Positions 16,795-26,300 of a stretch of DNA of 33,394 nucleotides are shown piece after piece. Both the position numbers and the translations under genes were made by a program. Origin of the DNA: Allomuricauda sp. (lineage in GTDB: Bacteria > Bacteroidota > Bacteroidia > Flavobacteriales > Flavobacteriaceae); NCBI GenBank assembly GCA_028284725.1, contig JANQRD010000260.1, positions 1-33,394 of the forward strand, in the 5' to 3' direction. The first letter of the stretch is position 1, and each line of letters starts with the position of its first letter. The notes under the pieces are model-generated. The model searched no databases. It saw nothing but the letters and a program-made list of their open reading frames with translations, and was not told the DNA's origin.

Positions 16795-17607
16795 ATGATC
16801 ATGGAGGAGCGAAAATTACAGGTAAAGGAATTATTATGGACGAAATTGTCCCTTCACGAAAAGGAATGGGTGGAGGAAAAAACAACCATCCCTACCTCTG
16901 AATACAGCAAGAAATTCCCCATTTTTTTCAGCCAAGCGTCGCGACATATCGAAAACCTTCCTACCTTATGGGAAAGTTGGGAATTGGCTAAAATACAGCA
17001 GCTATACCCTGATTTTGACGAAAATGAATGGACTAAGAGAAATTTGGTCAGGGTTTACTTAATGCTATCCTTACAAGATCGAGACAATAGGGTTGCTATC
17101 AAGTCATTTTTTGGGATTGCAGAAATGAATGAACTCATCGCATTATACAAAGGACTGTTTTTCTTGGAAAATGCAGATGAATTCGCTTCCCAGGTACAGG
17201 AGGGCATACGTACCAACATGGTCAATGTTTTCGATGCCATATGCTTAGGAAATCCGTATGCCGCAGAGTACTTGGATGATGCAGCTTGGAATCAGCTAAT
17301 TCTCAAGGCGGTTTTTATGGAACGACCATTGTACAAGATTCAAAATATAGATAAAAGAAAAAACAAGGCTCTAGCCGAGATGCTTCAGGATTATGTTAGG
17401 GAGCGATGGGCAGCAGGAAGAAATGTGACTCCGGAGATCTGGAGAATGATTCATGGCCACCTAAATGCGGATATGGAAAAGATAGTACTGAAAAAACAGT
17501 TTATTGACCCAGAAAGAAAGGCCATAACGGCAGTTTTACAACAAGATCCGATAATTGAAAAGGAGTTTTGGGACTCTATAGGAAAAATGAACATATCAAA
17601 AACGTAA
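16795..17607 (+). CDS. eboA: EboA family protein
   Basis: This is the first protein of the ebo cluster, 270 residues and all-helical in appearance, without signal peptide, membrane segment or known catalytic motif. I recognise it from family resemblance (WELAKIQQLYPDF, ARVYLML-like NLVRVYLMLSLQ, GIRTNMVNVFDAICLGNPY, AWNQLILKAVF) and above all from its place as first in a strict A-to-F gene order. In cyanobacteria eboA belongs to the set needed to export the scytonemin monomer to the periplasm, but EboA's own role is unknown. A second in-frame ATG two codons downstream (16801) is an equally good start. The next gene begins 2 bp after its stop. Confidence 0.88.
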   Translation: MIMEERKLQVKELLWTKLSLHEKEWVEEKTTIPTSEYSKKFPIFFSQASRHIENLPTLWESWELAKIQQLYPDFDENEWTKRNLVRVYLMLSLQDRDNRVAIKSFFGIAEMNELIALYKGLFFLENADEFASQVQEGIRTNMVNVFDAICLGNPYAAEYLDDAAWNQLILKAVFMERPLYKIQNIDKRKNKALAEMLQDYVRERWAAGRNVTPEIWRMIHGHLNADMEKIVLKKQFIDPERKAITAVLQQDPIIEKEFWDSIGKMNISKT

Positions 17608-17609
17608 AA

Positions 17610-18515
17610 ATGTATTACATAGACCCACACATACATATGGTCTCGAGAACCACAGACGATTATGAAGCCATGAGGGCAGCAGGAATCGTAGCAGTAATAG
17701 AACCCGCATTTTGGTTGGGACAACCACGTACTTCTGTGGGCTCCTTCAAAGATTACTTTAGCATGTTAGTGGGGTGGGAACGTTTTAGGGCCTCCCAATT
17801 TGGAATCAAGCACTATTGTACGATCGGACTAAATTCCAAGGAGGCCAATAACATTGATTTGGCCGACCAGGTCATTGAAATTCTACCCCAATTCTTGGTC
17901 AAGGAAGGAGTTGTGGCAGTAGGTGAAATTGGATATGACGACCAAACACCTGCGGAAGACAAATATTTTCGGATACAACTTGAACTGGCCAAGGAATTCA
18001 ATTTACCAGTTATGGTCCATACCCCCCATCGGGATAAGAAGAACGGTACTACCAGAAGCATGGATGTGATTCAGGAACACGGTATTCCAGAACATATGGT
18101 GGTCATTGACCATAACAACGAGGAAACCGTGAAAGAGGTTTTAGAAAGAGGATTTTGGGCTGCCTTTACCATTTATCCCAAGACAAAAATGAGCAAAATG
18201 CGTATGGTAAACATTGTTAATACTTATGGCTCGGAGAGAATCATTGTGGACAGTTCCGCGGACTGGGGTGTTAGTGACCCACTGTCCGTAGCAAAAACCG
18301 CCACACTAATGAAAGAAAATGGTATTTCAGATCATGACATCCATTTAACATGCTATCAAAATGCCTTGACCGTATATGGACAAAGTGGACAATTCAATGA
18401 ATCGGACTGGAAAAAAGACCTCACCATAAAACAAGATGATCTGCACCAAGGAAATAGTGTTTTAAGGGGGCAGGAAGCGAAAGAAATCCAGTTTAAAAAC
18501 ATTATCAAGGAATAA
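17610..18515 (+). CDS. eboB: EboB, TatD/amidohydrolase-like metal-dependent hydrolase
   Basis: This 301-residue TIM-barrel hydrolase is predicted to be cytoplasmic. Metal ligands of the TatD type are in place: H7-x-H9 at the end of strand 1 (IDPHIHM), Glu106 (VGEIGYD), His137 (MVHTPH), His168 (VIDHNNEE) and Asp214 (IVDSSADWG). The reading frame is open back to 17568, but the ATG at 17610 puts the HxH motif at its normal position and leaves a 2-bp gap after eboA instead of a 40-bp overlap. TatD proteins are nucleases or hydrolases; the substrate within the ebo pathway is unknown. The following gene starts 3 bp after its stop. Confidence 0.9.
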   Translation: MYYIDPHIHMVSRTTDDYEAMRAAGIVAVIEPAFWLGQPRTSVGSFKDYFSMLVGWERFRASQFGIKHYCTIGLNSKEANNIDLADQVIEILPQFLVKEGVVAVGEIGYDDQTPAEDKYFRIQLELAKEFNLPVMVHTPHRDKKNGTTRSMDVIQEHGIPEHMVVIDHNNEETVKEVLERGFWAAFTIYPKTKMSKMRMVNIVNTYGSERIIVDSSADWGVSDPLSVAKTATLMKENGISDHDIHLTCYQNALTVYGQSGQFNESDWKKDLTIKQDDLHQGNSVLRGQEAKEIQFKNIIKE

Positions 18516-18518
18516 TCC

Positions 18519-19409
18519 ATGCAGTGGATTTCATATATTCGGTTGGTTCGGCCCGCCAACATAATCACAGCTATTTCTGACATTGTCGCTGGGGTGGCCA
18601 TAAGTGGTTCTTTGGGGATGGTTGGTTGGAATAATGAAATTTTAATCGATTTTATTTCATTAATCCTGGCCACTTCTTGCCTTTATGCCGGTGGCATTGT
18701 TTTTAATGATGTATTCGATATTGAACACGACCAAGTCCATAGACCCGAAAGGGTAATTCCATCGGGAAAGGTCAGCTTAAAAAAGGCCAAGACTTTTGGA
18801 GTACTTCTTTTCATCATAGGGGTCATATCTGCATTTGTTGTATCGCCACTCAGTGGCAGCATAGCCATTGGAATTGCACTTTTGGCATTGTTATATGACA
18901 AATACAGTAAGCATCAAGCTTTTTTGGGGCCATTGAACATGGGGCTTTGTAGAGGCGGAAATCTAGTTTTGGGAATCAGTATAATGGATAATTTTTATTT
19001 ACCTTATTTATGGATTGGTATTTTGCCCATTATCTTTATCAGTGCCATTACCCTAACTGCGCAAAAAGAGACTCAGGGAAAAAATAAGATGGCCATTGTA
19101 TTGGCTATGTTACTTGATATTTCAATTGTAATAGGTTTTGTTTTACTGAGCAAATTTTTTGATTTTTCGTTAAAGACCGCTTTCATATTTATTTTGCTTT
19201 GGTATGTGGTAAATTTTTCGACTAAATTGAATGCTGTCTTAAAAAATCGTCCTAAAATGATCCAAAGGGCCGTTAAAGCTGGAATCCTTTCCCTAATCCC
19301 GCTTAATGCCAGTTATGTTGCAGGATTCAGCACTATTTATTTAGCTATTGCAACCCTGAGCTTATTGCCAATATCCCTGTACCTATCTAAAAAGTTTGCA
19401 GTTACATAA
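18519..19409 (+). CDS. eboC: EboC, UbiA-family prenyltransferase
   Basis: This 296-residue integral membrane protein has about eight to nine helices. UbiA enzymes transfer a prenyl group from a polyprenyl diphosphate to an acceptor. The first Asp-rich motif is intact: N63-D-x-x-D67-x-x-x-D71, then R75-P-x-R78. The second motif, normally DxxxD in the loop after helix 6, is replaced here by a sequence around TAQKETQGKN that has Lys, Glu and Gln in place of the aspartates; the first-loop YDKYSKHQ is present. This suggests an altered diphosphate or acceptor site, which I believe is common among EboC proteins but could not check. It lies 3 bp after eboB and 24 bp before eboD. Confidence 0.9.
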   Translation: MQWISYIRLVRPANIITAISDIVAGVAISGSLGMVGWNNEILIDFISLILATSCLYAGGIVFNDVFDIEHDQVHRPERVIPSGKVSLKKAKTFGVLLFIIGVISAFVVSPLSGSIAIGIALLALLYDKYSKHQAFLGPLNMGLCRGGNLVLGISIMDNFYLPYLWIGILPIIFISAITLTAQKETQGKNKMAIVLAMLLDISIVIGFVLLSKFFDFSLKTAFIFILLWYVVNFSTKLNAVLKNRPKMIQRAVKAGILSLIPLNASYVAGFSTIYLAIATLSLLPISLYLSKKFAVT

Positions 19410-19433
19410 GATACGAATGTAGAAGTAGAATTT

Positions 19434-20594
19434 ATGCACAAGACAAGAACGCTAGAACAAAAATTTCAAGTGGATTTTCATTTTAATGTGATATTCACAC
19501 AAGCTGTTTTTGATATTGAAAATCCCCTTCTTTACAAACTTTTGGTCGAAAAAAAGACAGTTTCAAAAAGCAAAATATTGATTGCTGTGGACAGTGGGGT
19601 TATAAATTCGCACCCCCATCTAAAAGAGAAAATAGAAAACTATTTTGAACAGTACACCAACATTCAGTTACAGGATGATATCATACAAATTCCAGGGGGC
19701 GAGGCTTCTAAAAACAATGAATCCCATGTCAACACCATTTTGGAAAGGGTGAATCACTATGGTATTGATCGTCATTCATATATTATTGCCGTCGGCGGAG
19801 GTGCAGTTTTAGATACTGTAGGGTTTGCCGCAGCTATTGCTCATCGAGGGGTACGACTAATAAGGATTCCAACTACGGTTCTTTCACAGAATGATTCAGG
19901 TGTTGGGGTCAAAAATGGGATAAACTCATTCGGAAAGAAAAACTTCACAGGGTGTTTCGCAAGTCCCTATGCCGTAATCAACGATGCATCTTTTTTAGTT
20001 ACACTTGATGATCGCGAATGGAGAGCCGGTATAGCAGAGGCAATTAAGGTAGCACTCATCAAAGACGCAACTTTCTTTGCGTGGATTGAGAAAAGCGCAA
20101 ATGCTTTGACCAATAGAGACCTGTCTGTGATGAATGAACTCATCTATCGTTGTGCAGATTTGCATATGCAGCATATTCGAAATTCAGGGGATCCCTTTGA
20201 ACAAGGTTCCTCCAGACCTCTGGATTTCGGACACTGGGCTGCACATAAGTTGGAACAGTTGTCCAATTTTGATGTTCGTCACGGAGAAGCTGTAGCCATC
20301 GGAATTGCATTGGATAGTACTTATTCCTTTTTGAAAGGTCATCTAAAAGAAGAATCGCTTTTACGAATTTTGGACATCATGGTCAAGCTTGGATTTAAAT
20401 TATCCCATCATCATTTGACCGGTAAAGTTATCCAAGGATTAGAGGAATTCAGGGAACATTTGGGCGGTCAACTCACAATCATGTTGCTCGAAGCCATTGG
20501 AAGTGGATTTGAAGTTCATACCATGGACACATCAGTTGTTCTGGAGGCCATCGGTTACATCAAAAAATATAACACCCAAAAACTGGAGGCATAA
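19434..20594 (+). CDS. eboD: EboD, 3-dehydroquinate-synthase-like sugar phosphate cyclase
   Basis: This 386-residue NAD- and zinc-dependent cyclase relates to AroB. The NAD-binding GGGAVLD motif is at 121-127. Zinc ligands are Glu202 (GIAEAIK), His267 in DFGHWAAH and His283 in RHGEAVAIG. The substrate-loop signature, which is GGKTA(I/V) in true 3-dehydroquinate synthase, reads GVGVKNGIN at 156-164. Together with the DFGHWAAHKLE segment this separates it from housekeeping AroB and places it among specialised cyclases. It probably cyclises a seven-carbon sugar phosphate such as DAHP or sedoheptulose 7-phosphate to a cyclitol that feeds the ebo pathway (inference). Its stop and the next start share one A (TAATG), which implies translational coupling. 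Confidence 0.9.
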   Translation: MHKTRTLEQKFQVDFHFNVIFTQAVFDIENPLLYKLLVEKKTVSKSKILIAVDSGVINSHPHLKEKIENYFEQYTNIQLQDDIIQIPGGEASKNNESHVNTILERVNHYGIDRHSYIIAVGGGAVLDTVGFAAAIAHRGVRLIRIPTTVLSQNDSGVGVKNGINSFGKKNFTGCFASPYAVINDASFLVTLDDREWRAGIAEAIKVALIKDATFFAWIEKSANALTNRDLSVMNELIYRCADLHMQHIRNSGDPFEQGSSRPLDFGHWAAHKLEQLSNFDVRHGEAVAIGIALDSTYSFLKGHLKEESLLRILDIMVKLGFKLSHHHLTGKVIQGLEEFREHLGGQLTIMLLEAIGSGFEVHTMDTSVVLEAIGYIKKYNTQKLEA

Positions 20595-21805
20595 TGTATC
20601 TTGGAAAAAACGCACATCTAAGCTATTGTACCAACATCCATCCAGGTGAAACATGGGAAGAGGTTTTTACAAATCTTAAAAAGTACTGTATTGAAGTAAA
20701 AAGTAAGATTTCACCTAGCCAGTCTTTTGGAATAGGCTTGCGATTATCACAAAGGAGTGCTGAAGAATTGCTGCAAGGTAATCGGCTTTCTGAATTTAAA
20801 AACTGGTTAGAAACGAATAACCTGTATGTGTTTACCATGAATGGTTTTCCTTTTGGAAACTTTCATCATGTTGCGATCAAAGATCAGGTACATTCCCCTG
20901 ACTGGACCACTTCCACCCGGGTGGCCTACACAAAAAACCTTATCGAAATATTGGCATACGTACTCCCAAACGGGGTGGATGGAGGTATTTCAACATCACC
21001 ACTTTCGTACAAATTGTGGTTTGCAAAACCAGATGATGTTGAGGCCATTATGAACAAATCGGCACTTTCACTGGTATCCCTTGTTATAGAGCTGGTTCGA
21101 ATTAAAAAAAACACTGGTAAAGTTATTCATATGGATATTGAGCCGGAACCAGATGGATTATTGGAGAACTCTTCTGAAGTTGCTGCTTTTTTTAAGGATT
21201 ATCTCCTTAAGGTTGGAATAAGTGAACTTCAGAATAGGTTAAAATGTTCAAAAGCAGAAGCTCGGGAATACATACTGTTACATATTCAAATTTGCTATGA
21301 TGTCTGTCATTTTTCCCTGGCCTATGAGGAACCCACTGAAGCCATTACCAAGTTGATGGATGAAGGCATAAGAATTGGAAAAATACAAATCAGCGCGGCA
21401 TTGAAATGTATTCGCTCCAAAAGCATATCAATACAAGAACAACAGCAATGTTTGAAACAATTTGATGAGCCGGTATATCTGCATCAATCGGTGGTAAAAC
21501 AATCCGACGGAAGCCTTAAACATTTTCCCGACCTGAACGAAGGAATCCAAGCCATGAAAGATGAAAATTTTAAAGAACTAAGGGCGCATTTCCATATCCC
21601 AATTTTCGTCCCACGCTTTCAGGTTGTCGAATCCACACAAAGCGACATTGTAAAAGTACTCAGCTTGTGGAGAGATCTTAGCTATAGCAACCATCTTGAG
21701 GTGGAAACCTATACATGGTCCATTTTGCCACAGGAATTACAAACGGATTTAACAAATTCTATTGTTAGGGAGCTTCAATGGGTAATGGTTCAATTAGAGA
21801 AATGA
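20594..21805 (+). CDS. eboE: EboE, xylose-isomerase-like TIM barrel (metabolite traffic protein)
   Basis: This 403-residue cytoplasmic protein of the sugar phosphate isomerase/epimerase type is usually annotated metabolite traffic protein EboE. Likely metal- and substrate-binding positions are in NGFPFGNFH (83-91), DIEPEPDG (181-188) and CYDVCHFSLAYEEP (234-247), each at the end of a predicted beta strand, as in the xylose isomerase-like fold. It starts with the family-typical LSYCTNIHPGETW. It is coupled to eboD by the TAATG overlap and is followed by eboF 13 bp later. A role in isomerising a cyclitol or sugar made by EboD is plausible but untested. Confidence 0.9.
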   Translation: MYLGKNAHLSYCTNIHPGETWEEVFTNLKKYCIEVKSKISPSQSFGIGLRLSQRSAEELLQGNRLSEFKNWLETNNLYVFTMNGFPFGNFHHVAIKDQVHSPDWTTSTRVAYTKNLIEILAYVLPNGVDGGISTSPLSYKLWFAKPDDVEAIMNKSALSLVSLVIELVRIKKNTGKVIHMDIEPEPDGLLENSSEVAAFFKDYLLKVGISELQNRLKCSKAEAREYILLHIQICYDVCHFSLAYEEPTEAITKLMDEGIRIGKIQISAALKCIRSKSISIQEQQQCLKQFDEPVYLHQSVVKQSDGSLKHFPDLNEGIQAMKDENFKELRAHFHIPIFVPRFQVVESTQSDIVKVLSLWRDLSYSNHLEVETYTWSILPQELQTDLTNSIVRELQWVMVQLEK

Positions 21806-21818
21806 GACCCTAAAAGGT

Positions 21819-23192
21819 ATGAAGCAAACTGTTGTCATAAATATTGTAGGCTTATCTTCTTCACTGCTCCAGTATGAAGATCTGTTTTTAGTTCAATGGA
21901 TAAAAAATAGAAAGGTTTCCAAAATAAAACCTGTGTTACCGGCGGTAACTTGTACAGCACAAACTACATATTTAACTGGAAAATGGCCCAAAGACCATGG
22001 CATAGTTGCCAACGGCTGGTTTTTTGGCGATGAATGTGAAGTGAAGTTATGGCGACAATCAAATCACTTGGTCAAATCACCAAGGATTTGGGACATTGCC
22101 AAAGCAAGAAATCCAGATTTTACCTGTTCCAACATGTTTTGGTGGTATAATATGTATTCCAATTCAGATTTTAATGTAACCCCCAGACCTCAATATCGAG
22201 CAGACGGTCGAAAAATACCTGATATCTATTCCAGACCAGCAGATTTAAGGGACAAGCTCCAGAAAGTGCTTGGAACGTTTCCCCTTTTCAATTTTTGGGG
22301 GCCTAAAACGGATATTAAATCCACAAAATGGATTGCACATGCTTCTAAACTGGTGCATGATTGGCACGAACCTACCTTACAGCTTGTATATCTTCCTCAT
22401 ATGGACTATGTCTTACAAAAAACCAACGACCAAGTCACAATCCATAAAAATCTAAAGGAACTCGACATCGTTTTAAAAGATTTGATTGGTTTTTATGAGT
22501 CTAAGGGAATTGATCCCATTGTACTTTCTGAATATGGGATCAATCCAGTAAAAGAACCAATTCACATCAATCGTTTATTGAGAAGGAAAGGTCATATCCA
22601 GGTCAGGGAAGAAAATGGACTGGAAATTTTGGATGCTGGGGCCAGTACCGCATTTGCCATGGCTGATCATCAAATTGCCCATATTTACATCAATGCCAAA
22701 AACAAATTGCCCGAAATTAAGGCACTGCTCAATGATTGCCCACAAATAGAACTGGTTTTGGATACAAAAGAACAAGAAAACCATCACCTTCACCATCCAA
22801 GGTCAGGAGATTTGGTTGCAGTGGCTAAAAAGGATTTTTGGTTTACCTACTATTATTGGTTGGATGACCAAAAAGCACCGGATTTTGCAAGGACGGTTGA
22901 TATACATAGAAAACCGGGTTATGATCCTGTAGAATTGTTCATGGACCCAGATAAAAAAATAATGTTGGGGCGTGTTGCTTTGAAACTATTGAAGAAAAAA
23001 CTAGGATTTCGGACTTTGTTCGATGTAGTTCCTCTTAAGGCTGAATTGGTAAAAGGTTCGCATGGGGCCATAAACATCGACGACAAATTTTACCCATTGC
23101 TTATACAGAAAGACAAAGATGATGCGATGTTCGAAGAATTAGTTGGCCCAACTGAAATATGCGGATGCATTTTAGAGCAAATATTTGAATAA
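21819..23192 (+). CDS. eboF: EboF, alkaline phosphatase/NPP-like protein with degenerate metal site
   Basis: This 457-residue member of the nucleotide pyrophosphatase/phosphodiesterase (alkaline phosphatase superfamily) group has no signal peptide. The nucleophile region is PAVTCTAQ (Thr44) followed by YLTG and WPKDHGI, as in NPPs. Of the six usual metal ligands only two are seen: Asp196 (HMDYVLQ) and His415 (GSHGAIN). The first-strand Asp is Val10, the His four residues after Asp196 is Gln200, and the DH of SDHG is Glu238-Tyr239. It may bind rather than hydrolyse a phosphorylated or prenyl-diphosphate intermediate, or use one metal. It ends the ebo order; the next gene on this strand starts 126 bp later and is probably separate. 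Confidence 0.88.
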   Translation: MKQTVVINIVGLSSSLLQYEDLFLVQWIKNRKVSKIKPVLPAVTCTAQTTYLTGKWPKDHGIVANGWFFGDECEVKLWRQSNHLVKSPRIWDIAKARNPDFTCSNMFWWYNMYSNSDFNVTPRPQYRADGRKIPDIYSRPADLRDKLQKVLGTFPLFNFWGPKTDIKSTKWIAHASKLVHDWHEPTLQLVYLPHMDYVLQKTNDQVTIHKNLKELDIVLKDLIGFYESKGIDPIVLSEYGINPVKEPIHINRLLRRKGHIQVREENGLEILDAGASTAFAMADHQIAHIYINAKNKLPEIKALLNDCPQIELVLDTKEQENHHLHHPRSGDLVAVAKKDFWFTYYYWLDDQKAPDFARTVDIHRKPGYDPVELFMDPDKKIMLGRVALKLLKKKLGFRTLFDVVPLKAELVKGSHGAINIDDKFYPLLIQKDKDDAMFEELVGPTEICGCILEQIFE

Positions 23193-23318
23193 AGCCACCA
23201 CATGGTCAAGTCCTTACTGATTTGTATAAATTTTTTCACTGGCCAAATGTGCACAAGTAGTCGCCAACAAATATGTAATTTTCCATGTTTAAATGCCAAC
23301 TCTTTGAGGTTTTCAGTG

Positions 23319-26300
23319 ATGAATTCAATAAAATATGTGATAGCGCTCATCGTGCTTCTTTCCACAATTTCCTGTACAAAAAAAGAAAAAAAAATATTGG
23401 TGCTGAGCAAAACGGCCGGCTTCAGACATGAATCCATTGAATCAGGATTAGTGGCTTTAAAAAAGTTGGGGACAGAAAATGATTTCAAGGTAGTCACTAC
23501 CGAAGATGCATCATATATAGTCGAAGACTCTTTAAAAAACTACAATGCAGTGGTATTTCTTAACACCACGGGAGATATTCTAGATGCTGTTCAACAAGCA
23601 GATTTTGAACGATATATCCAAGCTGGAGGTGGTTTTGTCGGAATACATGCTGCCACGGACACAGAATACGACTGGTCATGGTACAACAAATTGGTCGGGG
23701 CCTATTTTATGGGTCATCCAAAAATACAACCGGCAACCTTACGTGTGGTCGATGGAAATCATGAAAGCACCCAAATGTTGGATAGTACTTGGGTAAGAGA
23801 GGATGAATGGTATAATTTTAAAAATATTTACAAAGACATCAATGTATTAATAGAAATTGATGAGGACACTTATGAAGGTGGTGATAATGGGGAGCACCAT
23901 CCCATTTCATGGTACCACGAATTTGATGGTGGAAGATCTTTTTACACTGCCATGGGCCACACAGATGAAACCTTTGTCGATATAACTTTCTTAAATCATT
24001 TACTAGCTGGCATAACATATGCAATGGGCAAAGGGTCACTCAATTATAACAAAGCCAAAACTGATCGTGTACCACCTGAAAATAGATTCACCAAAAAAAT
24101 CTTGGATTTTAATTTGGATGAGCCCATGGAATTGGCGGAAATTCCAGGTAGAGGAATTTTGTTCATTGAGCGGAGAGGTAATCTTAAGTTATATGATTTC
24201 AAGACCTCAACGACCAAAGAAATCTCCAAATTAAGCCTGTTTTATGGAAATGAAGATGGACTTCTTGGACTGGCGGTCGATCCCAACTACAAAGAGAACA
24301 ATTGGATCTATCTTTTCTATTCATCCGCTGATGAGATAGAACAACATATTTCCAGATTTACACTCAAAGACGACGTGTTGGATTTGGATTCAGAGAAAAT
24401 TCTTTTAAAAATACCTGTGATTCGAGAGTGTTGTCATAGCGGTGGGGCAATCGAATTTGGTCCTGACGGCAATTTGTTTATAGCTACCGGAGACAATACC
24501 AATCCATTTGAATCCCAAGGTTTCGCTCCAATTGACGAACGGGAAGGCCGAGAATTATGGGATGCCCAAAAATCCGCTGCCAATACCAATGACTTGAGAG
24601 GTAAAATTTTACGAATAAAACCGGAAGCTGATGGCACTTATTCCATTCCTGAAGGGAATCTTTTTCCAAAAGGGACCTCAAACACCAGACCGGAGATTTA
24701 TGTTATGGGTTGTCGCAATCCTTTTAGGTTTTCAATTGACTCTAAAACCGGTTATGTGTATTGGGGAGATGTAGGACCCGATTCAGGGCAAGATGATCCG
24801 AACAGGGGACCTAAAGGCATGGGTGAAATCGATCAAGCTAGAAAAGCAGGGTTTTGGGGATGGCCTTACACCCGTGGCAACAATCAACTGTATAATGACT
24901 ACGATTTTACCAAACAGGAATCTGGCGCAAAATTTAACCCCGATCATTTGATCAATGATTCACCCAACAATACGGGAATACAGGAACTTCCACCCGCACA
25001 GGAATCACTTATTTGGTATTCATACGATCGTTCGGAAGAATTTCCCTGGTTAGGTGAAGGCGGCGTAAATCCGATGGCGGGAATAGTTTTTCACGCAACA
25101 GATTATCCCAATGCCCAAGAAGGTGTATTTCCCCAATACTTCGAGAACAAGCTTTTTGTTTATGAATGGATGCGGGATTGGATTTACGTAGTGACCCTCG
25201 ACGAGAATCAAAACTATGTAAAAGCAGACCCATTTATGCCCAATACCGAATTTTCACACCCTATGGACATGATATTCGGATCTGACGGCAATATGTATAT
25301 TTTGGAGTATGGTCAAAAGTGGAATTCCAAAAATTTAGACGCCCGGCTAAGTAAGATATCTTACATTGAAGGCAACCGTCAACCCGTTGCCCAAATTACA
25401 ATGGATAAGGAAGTCGGGGCAGCACCTCTTACCGTTGAATTTTCAGCCGCGTCTTCAATTGATTACGATGGAGACAAGTTAAGTTATGAATGGTCATTTG
25501 TTACTACCTCAGAAGTTGAGTCAACAGAATCAAACCCAAGCTATACCTTTAACGAAGCAGGTATGTATACTGTTCAGTTGAAAGTTTCAGATCCTTTCGG
25601 AAATTCAGCTGTGACAAGTACCAAAATATTAGTCGGCAACGCTCCACCCGAACTTCAGATTCTAATCCAACCCAAAGATTCCATATACACCAACAACAAA
25701 AAAGTAAAATATGACGTAATAGTTACTGATGAAGAAGATGGCAGTTCAGCGGACGGCACTATACCACATAATAATGTCAAGGTCACTTTTAACTATATCC
25801 CTGAAGGTGAGGACATGATAAAGGCCACCCTTGGTCACCAGCAAAATGTCGTCCCCGAAGGAAAGAAGATTATAGATGGAACGGACTGTAGGGCCTGTCA
25901 CGCTGCAAATGAAAAAGTAAATGGCCCCAGTTATATGGAAATAGCGGAGAAATATTCCAAAGACGATCGGAATTACCTTATTGATAGGGTTAAGAAAGGA
26001 GGCTCGGGCGTATGGGGGGAGTCGTTAATGTCTGCCCATCCCCAGTTGGAAGTGGAAGAAATTGGAAAAATGATTGATTATATATTGTCAATGAATTTGG
26101 GCAAAAGGCATAAAGAGGAGTTGTTACCGCTATCAGGAACGCTTACATTTAAAGAACATACAAAAGAAAATACTGGTGGGAAATATGTATTAATGGCTTC
26201 ATACTTGGATAAAGGCAATCAAAATGTTCCAAATTCATCTTTATCGGCCAGCTCGCAAATACTATTCAAAGCCGCCAAGATTGAAGCTGAGAATGCAGAT

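Noticed and set aside
19434-20594. Housekeeping aroB
   Set aside because: The substrate-loop and zinc-region sequences differ from the AroB consensus and the gene sits in strict ebo order.
16795-23192. Scytonemin biosynthesis locus
   Set aside because: Only ebo genes are present; no scyA, scyB, scyC or tyrosine/tryptophan-pathway duplicates adjoin, and the organism looks like a Bacteroidota member.
23202-23318. N-terminal extension of the ThuA protein
   Set aside because: A strong lipoprotein signal starts at the internal ATG at 23319; the extension would place it 39 residues inside the protein.
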